From the NCBI GenBank assembly GCA_021846275.1, contig JAJZBZ010000004.1, forward strand, positions 124,001-188,000: 64,000 bases of DNA, in the 5' to 3' direction. The notes beneath the pieces were generated by a model, which did no database searches, was not told where the DNA came from, and saw nothing but the letters and a program-made list of their open reading frames with translations. The first letter of the stretch is position 1. Every line of letters starts with the position of its first letter. This document shows, in pieces, positions 1 to 8,530 of the stretch. Made by a program: the position numbers and the translations under genes. This DNA comes from Acidobacteriota bacterium. GTDB taxonomy: Bacteria; Acidobacteriota; Terriglobia; Terriglobales; Acidobacteriaceae.

Positions 1-184
1 GATGGTCGATGGTCTCTGGCTGGGCGGGGTGGCTGCTGGAATCGTTCTGTGCTTTCTGTGTGGGCGGCGCGGTTGGTGCAGCGGGGTCGGCGACGAGTGA
101 GCCGCCGCAGGCCGGGCAGGCGGGTGCTGCTTTGCTGGCTTCCGGGCTGAGACGCGCGTGGCACTGCTGGCAGGTCTTCGTCAT
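1..184 (-). CDS. Zinc-ribbon protein, N-terminal part (runs off window)
   Basis: The reading frame starts with ATG at 184 on the minus strand and stays open to the window edge, giving 61 visible residues. Cys5, Cys8, Cys23 and Cys26 form two CxxC knuckles (CQQC and CPACGG), the pattern of a short treble-clef or zinc-ribbon metal site. They are followed by an Ala/Pro/Gln-rich linker. Such N-terminal ribbons often precede a membrane or regulatory domain, but that part lies outside the window, so no function can be given. It is divergent from the HAD gene at 267. A GAGG stands a few bases before the ATG. Confidence 0.6.
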   Translation of the reverse strand, partial: MTKTCQQCHARLSPEASKAAPACPACGGSLVADPAAPTAPPTQKAQNDSSSHPAQPETIDH

Positions 185-254
185 AGCCTCAGGATAGCGC
201 CATCCGAGCCAGCGATGCCAAGCTGGCAGACCGGGGGCCGACAGACTGGGCCGG

Positions 255-260
255 TAGACT
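255..260 (+). promoter_or_regulatory. Putative -10 element of a leaderless HAD gene
   Basis: TAGACT lies exactly six bases before the ATG at 267, so transcription would start at or next to the start codon. No convincing -35 is seen. This is an inference from spacing and from the same pattern at other genes in the window. Confidence 0.35.
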
Positions 261-266
261 GGGAGC

Positions 267-1196
267 ATGGCGGAATTTTCTGGGAATGGCGGGACGCGCG
301 TGGCGCAGGAGCCGCTGACGCGGCCAGTGCGTCTGGTCGCGATTGATATGGACGGCACGCTGCTGCCGGATTTCAGCACGGTGGTGAGCCGACGCAATCG
401 CGAGGCGTTGCGCGCGGCGCAGCAGGCCGGGATTCAGATTGTGATTGCGACGGGGCGCAGGCAGGCGTTTACGGCGCCGCTGCTGGAGGGCGTTGGCCTT
501 GATCCGGAGACGCTGCTGGTGACTTCGAATGGAGCGGTGACGCGGACGTTTCGCGGAGACAGGATGGATTTTCGCCATTTGCCGGCAGAACTGGCGCGCG
601 GGCTGGCGACGCTGCTGCGCGGCGCGGGGATGACGGTGTTTACGCTGGACCGGGCGGAGCCGCCGGACCTTGTGGTTGAAGACATGGCGATTGCGCGCGG
701 ACGACTGGCGAAGTGGGTGGAGGCGAATCGCGGGTCGATTCGCGCGGTGGAGCCAATTGAGTCGGCGCTGGGCGACGAGGTGGAGCTGATTCAGGGCATG
801 GCGGCGGGCACGCTGCGGGAGATGGCCGAGGCGGCGCGGCGGATTGCGGAGTCACCGCTGGCCGAGCGCGTGGAGGTGATTCGCACAGCGTATCCGGGGC
901 ACGATCTGTCGATTCTGGACCTGCTGCCGCCGGGGGTGAGCAAGCGTTCGGCGCTGGAGCGGATTGCGGCGCGGCTGGGGATTGCGCGCGAGGAGGCGAT
1001 GGCGATTGGCGACAACTGGAATGATGAGTCGATGCTGGATTGGGCGGGCGTGGGCGTGCTGATGGGCAATGCGGAGGGCGAACTGAGGGAGTTGGCTGCG
1101 GAGCGCGGCTGGCGCGTGGCGCCGCGCAATACGGACGACGGCGTGGCCGTGATGCTGGAGTTGGCTGTGGCGAGTGTGGCGGCGGCGGCGCGCTGA
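267..1196 (+). CDS. HAD-superfamily hydrolase, Cof/IIB type
   Basis: A 309-residue cytoplasmic phosphatase-like protein of the HAD subfamily IIB (Cof family), which usually dephosphorylates sugar phosphates, nucleotides or cofactors. Motif I is DMDGTL with Asp27 and Asp29 as nucleophile and acid. Motif II is in VIATGR. A lysine in GVSKRSAL near residue 235 is motif III. GDNWND near 252 is motif IV. The large cap between about 90 and 205 fits the IIB class. The substrate cannot be read from the sequence. The next gene starts 29 bases after the stop. A TAGACT hexamer lies just upstream of the ATG. Confidence 0.85.
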   Translation: MAEFSGNGGTRVAQEPLTRPVRLVAIDMDGTLLPDFSTVVSRRNREALRAAQQAGIQIVIATGRRQAFTAPLLEGVGLDPETLLVTSNGAVTRTFRGDRMDFRHLPAELARGLATLLRGAGMTVFTLDRAEPPDLVVEDMAIARGRLAKWVEANRGSIRAVEPIESALGDEVELIQGMAAGTLREMAEAARRIAESPLAERVEVIRTAYPGHDLSILDLLPPGVSKRSALERIAARLGIAREEAMAIGDNWNDESMLDWAGVGVLMGNAEGELRELAAERGWRVAPRNTDDGVAVMLELAVASVAAAAR

Positions 1197-1225
1197 CTCT
1201 GGTAGAGTTTCACAAGGAATTTGCT

Positions 1226-1996
1226 GTGGAGCGATCTTCCCTTCAATTCGGAAATTGGAGATTGGTGGCGCTGTGTGCCTGCGCGCTCGTGGCGGGTTCT
1301 GCGGCGCGTGCGGCGGAGCGTGTGGAGCTGGCGAACGGGTTTTCGATGCGCTGCGACCATCACGCGCTGGTCGATGGGACGATCCGGCTTTATGCTGACG
1401 CGGGCAGCGAGAATTTTATTGAGATCGCGCCCGCTTCGGTGGTTCGTTTTGAGCGGTTGCCGGAGCAGCCGAGGGCAAGTGCTGAGGCGTTGCCGCAGAA
1501 CGGAGCGCGGCAGGCGATGCCGCAGGCCGGGTCGCGGCAATCGGCGCTCGACCGGCGGCAGTTGCAGCCGATGCTGGCTGCGGCTGGGCGCGAGCATGAT
1601 TTGGACATAGACCTGCTGGCAAGCATTGTGGAGGCCGAGAGCGCGAATCATCCGGGCGCTGTGAGCCGTGCCGGAGCCGAAGGGCTGATGCAGTTGATGC
1701 CGGGGACGGCGCAGTCGCTGGGCGTTGCGAACGCGTTTGCGCCGGAGGAGAATGTGCACGGCGGCGCGGCGTATCTGGACTGGCTGCTGGAGCGCTACCA
1801 TGAGAATCTGGCGCTGGCGCTGGCGCTGGCGGCATACAACGCCGGCCCGGCGGCGGTGGATCGCTGGCACGGCATGCCGCCGTATCGCGAGACGCGGCTG
1901 TATGTGGCGCGCGTGATTCATCTCTTCAACCAGCGTGTGAGAGAGCGCCGCGAGCGACTGGCGGACAGCCGCGCGGCGCTGGGCAGCGGACAGTAA
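1226..1996 (+). CDS. Secreted lytic transglycosylase (SLT domain)
   Basis: A 256-residue protein with a signal peptide (hydrophobic stretch about residues 12-28, ending AARAA) and a C-terminal SLT goose-type lysozyme domain from about 120 to 235. The domain shows VEAESAN, with Glu138 as likely catalytic acid, then GAEGLMQLMPGTA and AAYNAGPAAV, all standard for family 1 lytic transglycosylases that cleave the MurNAc-GlcNAc bond of peptidoglycan. The start is GTG 1226, chosen because AAGGAA lies at 1214-1219 and because the signal peptide begins there. The frame is open further upstream, but that part overlaps the HAD gene. The stop is 13 bases before the next gene. Confidence 0.85.
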   Translation: MERSSLQFGNWRLVALCACALVAGSAARAAERVELANGFSMRCDHHALVDGTIRLYADAGSENFIEIAPASVVRFERLPEQPRASAEALPQNGARQAMPQAGSRQSALDRRQLQPMLAAAGREHDLDIDLLASIVEAESANHPGAVSRAGAEGLMQLMPGTAQSLGVANAFAPEENVHGGAAYLDWLLERYHENLALALALAAYNAGPAAVDRWHGMPPYRETRLYVARVIHLFNQRVRERRERLADSRAALGSGQ

Positions 1997-2009
1997 ATCA
2001 GGAGCGGGA

Positions 2010-3077
2010 TTGAAACGCAAGCGACTTTTTTTCGGCCTCGTTGTCCTGCTCGTGCTGGTTGGGTTGGGCGTGTATGCGCAGCATGAGCATCCGTTCGACT
2101 TTCGCCTCTTCGGGCAGGATTTTCTGCGCGCGGACTGGAAGCTGGCGCTGATTGGCGTGGGCTGCATCTATCTGGGATTTGTGTTGCGGGCGCTGCGTTG
2201 GGCGCTGCTGCTGCGCGCGAACAAGCGGGTGGCTCCGCTGGCGCTGCTGGGTGCGCAGGTGATGGGATACACGGGCGTTGCGTTGATTGGTCGGCTGGCG
2301 GACCTGACGCGGCCGTGGCTGGCGGCGCGCAAGGCAGGGCTGCCGATCAGCTCGCAGCTTGCTGTTTATGTCGTCGAGCGGCTGTTTGATCTGGGCACGA
2401 TGGCGCTGCTGTTTTCCGTGGCGATTCTCTTGGGCGGCGCGAGCCTGCCGCATCCGGAGATATTCCGCCGGGTGGGCGAGTGGAGCATGGCTGCAACGGT
2501 GGCAGGAGCGGTCTTTCTGGTGCTGGTGCGCGTGGCTGGCGGACTTGTGGCGGAGTTTTTTCAGTCCGCGCTCGGCGTAGTTTCCCACTCGATGGCGCAT
2601 GCGGTGGCGGACAAGATTCGCAGCTTTCGCGAGGGACTGAATACGCTGCGGTCGTTCACGGATTTTCTGGGCGCGCTGGCGCTTTCCGTTGCCATGTGGA
2701 TGCTGATTGCGGCGGCCTACATTCTGAGCACGCGCGCCTTTGGCGATCCGCCGCTGCATGGGCTGACGCTGGCGCAGGGGATGGTGCTGATGGCGTCGAG
2801 CGGGGTGGCCAGCGCGGTGCAGCTTCCCGTCGTCGGCTGGTTCACCCAGATTGGCATTGTGGCGGGCGTGCTGATTCGCTTCTTCGGAGCGGACCCCGAG
2901 TCGGCCACGGCCTGCGCGGCAACGCTGCTGGCGGTCACGTTCCTGAGCATTCTGCCGGTGGGACTGGTGTGGGCGCAGGTGGAGCATATCAGCCTGAGAC
3001 AAATTGCCGACGAGAGCACGCACGCGGGCGAAGCCGAGGCTCAACCCGAACCAGTGACGGATGCTGCGCAGTATTGA
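2010..3077 (+). CDS. YbhN/MprF-type integral membrane protein
   Basis: A 355-residue polytopic membrane protein of the UPF0104 family, related to the flippase half of lysylphosphatidylglycerol synthases (MprF). Hydrophobic segments occur at about 7-23, 47-65, 80-100, 125-150, 158-180, 215-245, 255-275 and 285-325. The conserved LRALRWALLLRA stretch follows the second helix. A family role in lipid or polyisoprenoid movement is likely but not proven for this protein. The start is TTG 2010, preceded by AGGAG at about 2000, and no earlier start fits. The stop codon lies inside an eight-base inverted repeat (3076-3083 with 3089-3096). Confidence 0.75.
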   Translation: MKRKRLFFGLVVLLVLVGLGVYAQHEHPFDFRLFGQDFLRADWKLALIGVGCIYLGFVLRALRWALLLRANKRVAPLALLGAQVMGYTGVALIGRLADLTRPWLAARKAGLPISSQLAVYVVERLFDLGTMALLFSVAILLGGASLPHPEIFRRVGEWSMAATVAGAVFLVLVRVAGGLVAEFFQSALGVVSHSMAHAVADKIRSFREGLNTLRSFTDFLGALALSVAMWMLIAAAYILSTRAFGDPPLHGLTLAQGMVLMASSGVASAVQLPVVGWFTQIGIVAGVLIRFFGADPESATACAATLLAVTFLSILPVGLVWAQVEHISLRQIADESTHAGEAEAQPEPVTDAAQY

Positions 3078-3131
3078 GCTTCACGGACTGAAGCTCGGAT
3101 TGCCGACGACTAACCACTGCCGCATCGCGGC
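3076..3131 (+). other. Two hairpins between the membrane protein and nrdR
   Basis: GAGCTTCA at 3076-3083 pairs perfectly with TGAAGCTC at 3089-3096, loop of five. A second stem TGCCGC/GCGGCA lies around 3118-3132. Neither is followed by a T run, so they may slow transcript decay rather than terminate. Confidence 0.35.
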
Positions 3132-3141
3132 ACCGTGCGAC

Positions 3142-3147
3142 TACAAT
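3142..3147 (+). promoter_or_regulatory. Putative -10 element of nrdR
   Basis: TACAAT lies eight bases before the nrdR ATG. No -35 is evident. If used, the 5' leader would be one or two bases or absent. Confidence 0.35.
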
Positions 3148-3155
3148 GAGAGGCA

Positions 3156-3638
3156 ATGAAATGCCCGTATTGTGGATTTGCCCAGGATCGCGTCGTGGAC
3201 AGCCGCGAGAGCAAGGATGCGGATTCGATTCGCAGGCGGCGCGAGTGCGAGAAATGTCTGCGGCGCTTCACAACCTATGAGCGGATCGACGAGATTCCGC
3301 ACATGGTGGTGAAAAAGGACGGTCGCCGCGAGAAGTTCGAGCGGCACAAGGTGCAGAGCGGCCTGTTGAGAGCCTGCGAGAAGCGGCCCGTCTCGTCGAC
3401 GCAGCTGGAGGCGATTGTGGATGCGACGGAGAGCTTCCTGATGGAAGCGCCGGAGCGGGAGCGCAGCACGCGGGAGATTGGCGAGCTGATTATGAAGGAA
3501 CTGCGCACGCTCGACACTGTGGCTTATATTCGCTTCGCCAGCGTCTATCGCGACTTCAAGGACGTGCATGAGTTCAAGGAAGAACTGGAGCAGCTTCTGG
3601 TGACGCGCGAGCGCCGGGGACGACCTCAGAAATCCTGA
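3156..3638 (+). CDS. nrdR: Transcriptional repressor NrdR
   Basis: A 160-residue NrdR, the zinc-finger and ATP-cone repressor of ribonucleotide reductase genes. Cys3, Cys6, Cys31 and Cys34 form the zinc ribbon, with the conserved [16 protein letters not shown] segment between them. The ATP-cone runs from about 49 to 139 ([20 protein letters not shown] and onward), binds ATP or dATP and controls DNA binding. Length and motifs match the family closely. No nrd gene or obvious NrdR box is near, so its targets lie elsewhere. ATG 3156 follows GAGAGG. Confidence 0.97.
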   Translation: MKCPYCGFAQDRVVDSRESKDADSIRRRRECEKCLRRFTTYERIDEIPHMVVKKDGRREKFERHKVQSGLLRACEKRPVSSTQLEAIVDATESFLMEAPERERSTREIGELIMKELRTLDTVAYIRFASVYRDFKDVHEFKEELEQLLVTRERRGRPQKS

Positions 3639-3719
3639 CCCTGGGTCTTGAATCCGGAGCGATTCCCGCTCTGGTGCGGCTGGTGCAGCGCGGATCCAAT
3701 GAGCGCAAAAGCCCGTCAT

Positions 3720-3770
3720 TACAGGAGAAAATCCGCTGGCAGCGGTTTTCGCGCTGAGCACTCTCCTGTA
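3720..3770 (+). promoter_or_regulatory. Structured leader before asd
   Basis: TACAGGAGA (3720-3728) is perfectly complementary to TCTCCTGTA (3762-3770). Between them CCGCT (3733-3737) pairs with AGCGG (3741-3745). No T run follows, so it is not a standard terminator. The 3' arm overlaps a TACACT hexamer (3769-3774) that could be the asd -10 element. It may act as an operator or RNA switch; this is inference. Confidence 0.4.
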
Positions 3771-3785
3771 CACTGAAGTGTTCCC

Positions 3786-4907
3786 ATGAATAACTTACAT
3801 TCATTTTCCACCGTCTCCGACCTGAACCAGCCAAATCCTGATCAGCCGGTCTCTGTCGGCATCCTGGGCGCGACCGGAATGGTTGGTCAGCGCTTTATCC
3901 AACTTCTGGAAGGCCATCCGTGGTTTCGCATTACGTGGATCGCGGCCAGCGACCGATCGAGCGGCAAGACGTATGCCGAGGCCGCGAAGTGGCGGCTGGA
4001 TACGCCGTGCCCGAAGCGCGTCGCCTCGATGGTTCTGTCACCAGCAGAGCCGGACCATGCGCCGCGCGTGATCTTTGCCGCGCTGGACGCGGAGATTGCG
4101 CGCGAGATGGAGCCTAGATTTGCGGCGGCGGGTTGCGCGGTGGTCTCAAACTCAAGCGCCTTTCGCATGGCGCCGAGCGTGCCGCTGGTGATTCCGGAGG
4201 TGAACGCGGATCATCTGCACCTGATCGAAGGGCAGAGCTGGCGGCGCGCGTCAGGCGGCTATATTGTGACGAATCCGAACTGCTCGGCCATCGGACTGGT
4301 GCTTGCGCTGAAGCCCATTGAGGAACGATTTGGCATTGAGCAGATTTTTGTTTCGACGATGCAGGCCGTCTCCGGAGCGGGCTATCCGGGCGTGGCGTCG
4401 ATGGATATTCTGGGCAACGTCGTGCCGTATATCAAGAACGAAGAGCAGAAGATGGAAGAGGAGACGCTGAAGCTGCTGGGCCGGTTGGAGGGCGATGCGA
4501 TCGCGCCGCTGGCGGCGCGGATGAGCGCGCACTGCAATCGCGTCGCGGTCGAGGATGGCCATACGGAGAGCGTGTCGATCAAGCTGCGGCGCAGGGCGAC
4601 GCGCGAGGAGATGCTGGCGGCGTGGGCGGAGTTTCGTCCGCTGGCCGGGCAGCATCTGCCGATGGCTCCAGCGCAGCCGGTGGAGTGGCTGGAGGCGGAG
4701 GATCGTCCGCAGCCGAGGCTGGATCGCAATCGCGGCGGCGGCATGGCGGCGTCGGTGGGTCGGCTGCGGCCGTGCGGCCTGCTGGACTGGAAGTTTACCG
4801 TGCTCTCGCACAATACGATTCGCGGAGCGGCGGGCGCGGCTATCCTGAACGGAGAGCTGCTGTATCGGCTGGGCAAGCTGGAAGCTGCCGCGCTGGCTGC
4901 CCGGTGA
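3786..4907 (+). CDS. asd: Aspartate-semialdehyde dehydrogenase
   Basis: A 373-residue enzyme that reduces aspartyl phosphate to aspartate semialdehyde with NADPH, a shared step of lysine/diaminopimelate, threonine and methionine synthesis. The Rossmann motif GATGMVGQ is at 28-35, and the nucleophile is Cys166 in NPNCSAIG. The spacing and sequence resemble the archaeal/fungal-type branch of the family rather than the E. coli type. About 20 residues before the Rossmann core are poorly conserved in character, so a later start is not excluded, but no better ATG is seen. The gene heads the lysC-dapB-dapA block. Confidence 0.95.
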   Translation: MNNLHSFSTVSDLNQPNPDQPVSVGILGATGMVGQRFIQLLEGHPWFRITWIAASDRSSGKTYAEAAKWRLDTPCPKRVASMVLSPAEPDHAPRVIFAALDAEIAREMEPRFAAAGCAVVSNSSAFRMAPSVPLVIPEVNADHLHLIEGQSWRRASGGYIVTNPNCSAIGLVLALKPIEERFGIEQIFVSTMQAVSGAGYPGVASMDILGNVVPYIKNEEQKMEEETLKLLGRLEGDAIAPLAARMSAHCNRVAVEDGHTESVSIKLRRRATREEMLAAWAEFRPLAGQHLPMAPAQPVEWLEAEDRPQPRLDRNRGGGMAASVGRLRPCGLLDWKFTVLSHNTIRGAAGAAILNGELLYRLGKLEAAALAAR

Positions 4908-5006
4908 GGCCGCGAAGAGCGAGTTTGGCAGAGCGATCCGGGTCAGGCAGTCAAATTCTCTGCCGCATTGTTTCAATGTTTCTGCCGCTTCAAGGATGAT
5001 GCCTGT

Positions 5007-6419
5007 ATGAGCCTGGTGGTGATGAAATTCGGTGGCACTTCGGTGGAGGACGCGGCGGCGATTGTCCGCACCGCCGGGATCGTGAGTGGTCGCGTGGCGG
5101 CGGGCAAGCGCCCGGTGGTGGTGGTGAGCGCGATGTCGAAGGTCACGGACCAGTTGCTGACGGCCGCCGCTGCGGCCAGTCGCGGAGACAGGACGGGAGC
5201 GCTGGCGATCAGCTCGCGGCTGCGCAGCCGCCATCGCGACACGGCTGCGGCGCTGCTGAAGGAGGCTGGCGCGCTGGGCGAGTTGCAGACCTGGATTGAG
5301 AGTGAATTTGACGCGCTGGACGAGGTGCTGCGCGGGCTGGCTGCGATTCTGGAGCTGACGCCGCGCATCTCTGATCTGATTGTCAGTTATGGCGAGCGGC
5401 TGTCGAGCGCGATGATTGCGCGCGTCTTTGCAGAGCGCGGGCTGAACGGCGCGCATGTGGACGCGCGGCAGGTGATCCTCACGGACTCGCAGTATCAGAA
5501 GGCCGTTCCGCAGGATGCGCTGATCGAGGCGCGCTGCGCGGACGTGGTGCAGCCGCTGGTGGATGCGGGCAAGGTGCCGGTGATGGGTGGTTTCATCGGC
5601 AGCAACGAGGCTGGGATTACGACGACTCTTGGTCGGGGCGGATCGGATTTCACGGGAGCGCTGGTGGGTGGGGCGATGCACGCCGAAGCCATTGAAATCT
5701 GGACCGACGTGAACGGAATTATGACGACCGATCCGCGCATTTGTCCGGATGCGCTGCGGGTGAAGGTGATCAGTTTCGAGGAAGCCGCTGAGCTGGCCTA
5801 CTTTGGCGCGAAGGTGCTGCATCCGGCGACAATCCTGCCGGCGGTGCGCCGGAACATTCCCGTGCTGGTGCTGAACTCGCGCAATCCGCAGAATGAGGGC
5901 ACGAGGATCATTGCCGTTGCGCCGCATTGCGACAGCCCGTTCAAGTGCATCGCGGTGAAGAAGAAGCTTACGATCATTGACGTGGTGGCGAGCCGGATGC
6001 TGATGACGCATGGGTATCTGAAGGCGATCTTCGATATCTTCGACAAGCACAAGTGTCCGGTGGACATGGTTTCGACCAGCGAGGTGAGCGTCTCGCTGAC
6101 GGTGGACGCGACCGACAAGCTGCCGGCGATTGCCGATGACCTGAGCCAGATTGCCGACGTGAAATACGAGGGTCAGAAGGCGCTGATCTGCATGGTGGGC
6201 GAGGATATTCGTGGGCAGAACGGGATTGCGGCCCAGGTCTTTGCCGCGATGCGGCATGTGAACGTGCGGATGATCTCGCAGGGCGCGAGCGAGATTAATA
6301 TGAGCTTTATGATTGAGGAGTCGGATGTGGAGGAGGCGGTGCGGTCGCTGCACAGCTACTTTTTCCAGAATCCGGATCCCGCCGTCTTTGACGTGGAAGC
6401 GCGGGCTGTGGCGCAGTGA
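5007..6419 (+). CDS. lysC: Aspartokinase
   Basis: A 470-residue aspartate kinase, the first step of the aspartate pathway. KFGGTS at residues 7-12 begins the kinase domain, and LGRGGSDFTGAL near residue 205 is the second conserved nucleotide and aspartate-binding element. The last 150 residues carry two ACT-type segments (MLMTHGYLKAIFDIF and onward; VGEDIRGQNGIAAQVF and onward), expected to bind lysine or threonine for feedback control. ATG 5007 was chosen because AAGGATG lies nine bases upstream and the domain begins there. The frame is open to 4968, adding 13 residues of no family character. It lies between asd and dapB. Confidence 0.95.
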   Translation: MSLVVMKFGGTSVEDAAAIVRTAGIVSGRVAAGKRPVVVVSAMSKVTDQLLTAAAAASRGDRTGALAISSRLRSRHRDTAAALLKEAGALGELQTWIESEFDALDEVLRGLAAILELTPRISDLIVSYGERLSSAMIARVFAERGLNGAHVDARQVILTDSQYQKAVPQDALIEARCADVVQPLVDAGKVPVMGGFIGSNEAGITTTLGRGGSDFTGALVGGAMHAEAIEIWTDVNGIMTTDPRICPDALRVKVISFEEAAELAYFGAKVLHPATILPAVRRNIPVLVLNSRNPQNEGTRIIAVAPHCDSPFKCIAVKKKLTIIDVVASRMLMTHGYLKAIFDIFDKHKCPVDMVSTSEVSVSLTVDATDKLPAIADDLSQIADVKYEGQKALICMVGEDIRGQNGIAAQVFAAMRHVNVRMISQGASEINMSFMIEESDVEEAVRSLHSYFFQNPDPAVFDVEARAVAQ

Positions 6420-6482
6420 GCGAACGGGCGCGATAGCGGCGGAGATCGGGCGGACAGGCGAAGAGAATCCCGGAGGTTTCCA

Positions 6483-7175
6483 ATGCTGATGCTGGTGCTG
6501 GGCAAGGGAAAAACTGGAAGTCTGGTGGCGCAGGTGGCGCGCGAGCGCGGCCACTCGGTGCGCGTGCTGGACTGGAAGGAAAACGCGGGCGCTGGCGCGC
6601 TGACGGCACCGACGATCTCCCAGATGGATGTCATCGTGGACTTTACCAACGCCGAGTCGGCGGTGGAGAATCTGCGCGCCTGCCTGGCGCTGGGCGCGCA
6701 CGTGGTGGTGGGCACGACGGGTTGGTACGATCGGTTGCCGGATATGAAGTCGCTGGCGATTCGCAAGGGCGGCGCGCTGCTTTATGGCAGCAATTTTTCC
6801 ATCGGTGTGCAGAAGTTTTTCCAGCTTGCGGGGCAGTTGGCGCGGCTGCGGGATTACAGCTTTTCCATCTCGGAGACGCATCACGCGACCAAGCTCGATT
6901 CGCCCTCGGGTACGGCGCTGACGCTGCGCGAGATTCTGCAGTCGGCGCATCCGGGCGCGGAGATTCCGATTGAGGCGCATCGCGACGGCGACCACAGCGG
7001 GCTGCATGTGGTGATGGCAGCCGGGGAGTCGGACCGGATCGAGCTGCGGCATGAGGCCGGGGACCGGCGGGGATTCGCGCTGGGCGCGGTGTTGGCGGCG
7101 GAGTGGGTGGCGGGCAAAAGCGGAGTGTGGGATTTCCGCGAGGTGGCCGAACAGGTGCTGGCGGGCTATCTGTGA
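6483..7175 (+). CDS. dapB: 4-hydroxy-tetrahydrodipicolinate reductase
   Basis: A 230-residue DapB, which reduces the dihydrodipicolinate intermediate with NAD(P)H in diaminopimelate and lysine synthesis. ETHHATKLDSPSGT at 131-144 contains the catalytic His pair and lysine (Lys137) plus the SGT substrate loop. VVGTTGW at 75-81 is also conserved. The N-terminal nucleotide loop is GKGKTG, shorter and altered compared with the usual GxxGRMG, and the protein is shorter than typical (about 240-270). This matches a divergent branch rather than a truncation, since both domains are complete. ATG 6483 follows GGAGG. Confidence 0.93.
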   Translation: MLMLVLGKGKTGSLVAQVARERGHSVRVLDWKENAGAGALTAPTISQMDVIVDFTNAESAVENLRACLALGAHVVVGTTGWYDRLPDMKSLAIRKGGALLYGSNFSIGVQKFFQLAGQLARLRDYSFSISETHHATKLDSPSGTALTLREILQSAHPGAEIPIEAHRDGDHSGLHVVMAAGESDRIELRHEAGDRRGFALGAVLAAEWVAGKSGVWDFREVAEQVLAGYL

Positions 7176-7248
7176 GCGGAAACACGCTCTCCTGACCATG
7201 CTTCCGGCAGCGCTTCGGATCGTGTTTTGTGCCGCGCTTTGGGCTGTA

Positions 7249-7276
7249 TTTTCAGCCTGCTGAAAACTTTTCTTTT
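7249..7276 (+). terminator. Weak terminator after dapB
   Basis: TTTTCAG (7249-7255) pairs with CTGAAAA (7260-7266) around a CCTG loop, followed by CTTTTCTTTTT. The stem is A/T-rich, so termination is probably partial. Confidence 0.45.
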
Positions 7277-7435
7277 TCGCCATACATATCCTTTCCCGAA
7301 TCTCGCATCTATCCTTGCATTGCCAGTAGTCCAGGCATCGCTGGTTCTCCAGCGGCAGACGGGGCCAGCGCCCAGTGTCTGCAAGCGACGCACCCCAATC
7401 GGTGTCACGCAAACTCGCAACGTACAAGGAGCTTT

Positions 7436-8506
7436 ATGCGTACAGCAATCCGAATTCTCGCCTGCGGCCTTCTGCCGTTTGCCTCCCTGGCTCTTGCCCA
7501 GAACATGCACTCACCCACGCTGCCCAAGGCGACGACCACCCCGGCGGCTCAGGCCGGGCGCGAGATGCATCTGGATGTGGATGTGGATGCCAAGGATGGC
7601 ACGCCCGTGACTGGCCTGGCGCAGTCGGACTTCACCGTGCTGGACAACAACGCGGCACCGGATGGGCTTACCTTTAAAGCCGTGGGTCCGGGCCAGGGCA
7701 AGCTGGAAGTGATCATCGTCATGGATGCGGTGAACTCGACCTTCCAGACCGTCTCCTATGAGCAGCAGCAACTGGAAAAATATCTGAAAAAGCCGGGGCT
7801 GAAGCTGCCGAATCCGACCTCGCTGGCGTATGTGACGGACAAGGGAGCGGAGATTCAGAAGGGTTTCACGCAGGATGCGGGACAGCTGGAGCTTGCGCTG
7901 GAAAAGATTTCGACCGGGCTGCGCTTCATCACGCGGAACACCGGCTACTGGGGCAACGATGAGCGGTACTCGACTTCGTTCAAGGCGCTGGATCAGATGA
8001 TCAGCTATTGTTCGGGACTGCCGGGACGCAAGGTTCTGATCTGGGTTTCGCCGGGCTGGCCGCTGATGTCCGGCGTGCGCACGGAACTGGACGGAACACA
8101 GGAGAATGAGGTCTTCAAGCAGATTGTAGCCGAGTCGACGTATATGCGCTATGCGCGTGTGACGATGGATGACGTGAACCCGCGCGGGCTGAACTCGTCG
8201 CTGCTGAGCGACTACTACTACCAGGAGTTCACCAAGGGCGTGAGCAAGCTGAGCGATGTGTATCTGGGCGATCTGGGCCTGCAGGTGCTGGCGGTGCAGA
8301 GCGGCGGCAAGGTGGTGGAAGCCGACAACGACATCTCGCGTTCCGTGGCTCAACTGATGGACACGACCAGTTCCTGGTACGAGTTCAATTTTCCGATGCC
8401 GACAGCGGAGAAACCGAATGTATTCCACAGCACGGTGGTGAAGGTGGACAAGCCGGACACGAAGACATACACACGGGTGGGCTACTACGACCAGCCGTCG
8501 AAGTAG
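7436..8506 (+). CDS. Secreted VWFA-related protein
   Basis: A 356-residue exported protein with an N-terminal signal peptide (RILACGLLPFASLALAQ, about residues 5-21). It belongs by appearance to the VWFA-related family common in acidobacteria: an opening beta-rich segment with DFTVLDN, then EVIIVMDAVNS at the position of the first VWFA strand, and GRKVLIWVSPGWPLM in the middle. The perfect MIDAS DxSxS is not present (DAVNST). Ligand and function are unknown. ATG 7436 was chosen because AAGGAG lies at 7426-7431 and the signal peptide begins there. The gene sits between dapB and dapA, where it has no obvious pathway link. A paralogue-like protein is at 54550. Confidence 0.7.
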   Translation: MRTAIRILACGLLPFASLALAQNMHSPTLPKATTTPAAQAGREMHLDVDVDAKDGTPVTGLAQSDFTVLDNNAAPDGLTFKAVGPGQGKLEVIIVMDAVNSTFQTVSYEQQQLEKYLKKPGLKLPNPTSLAYVTDKGAEIQKGFTQDAGQLELALEKISTGLRFITRNTGYWGNDERYSTSFKALDQMISYCSGLPGRKVLIWVSPGWPLMSGVRTELDGTQENEVFKQIVAESTYMRYARVTMDDVNPRGLNSSLLSDYYYQEFTKGVSKLSDVYLGDLGLQVLAVQSGGKVVEADNDISRSVAQLMDTTSSWYEFNFPMPTAEKPNVFHSTVVKVDKPDTKTYTRVGYYDQPSK

Positions 8507-8522
8507 CGTGGGTCGGGCGTTG

Positions 8523-8528
8523 TACACT
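8523..8528 (+). promoter_or_regulatory. Putative -10 element of dapA
   Basis: TACACT lies two bases before ATG 8531 and eight bases before the in-frame ATG 8537. A transcript started seven to nine bases downstream would begin at the second ATG, suggesting a leaderless message and a start at 8537. Confidence 0.35.
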
Positions 8529-8530
8529 GC

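Noticed and set aside
4251-7427. Minus-strand open frame of more than 1000 codons opposite asd, lysC and dapB
   Set aside because: It is the shadow of high-GC genes on the plus strand: arginine/histidine-rich, no domain, and the plus-strand genes are unmistakable.
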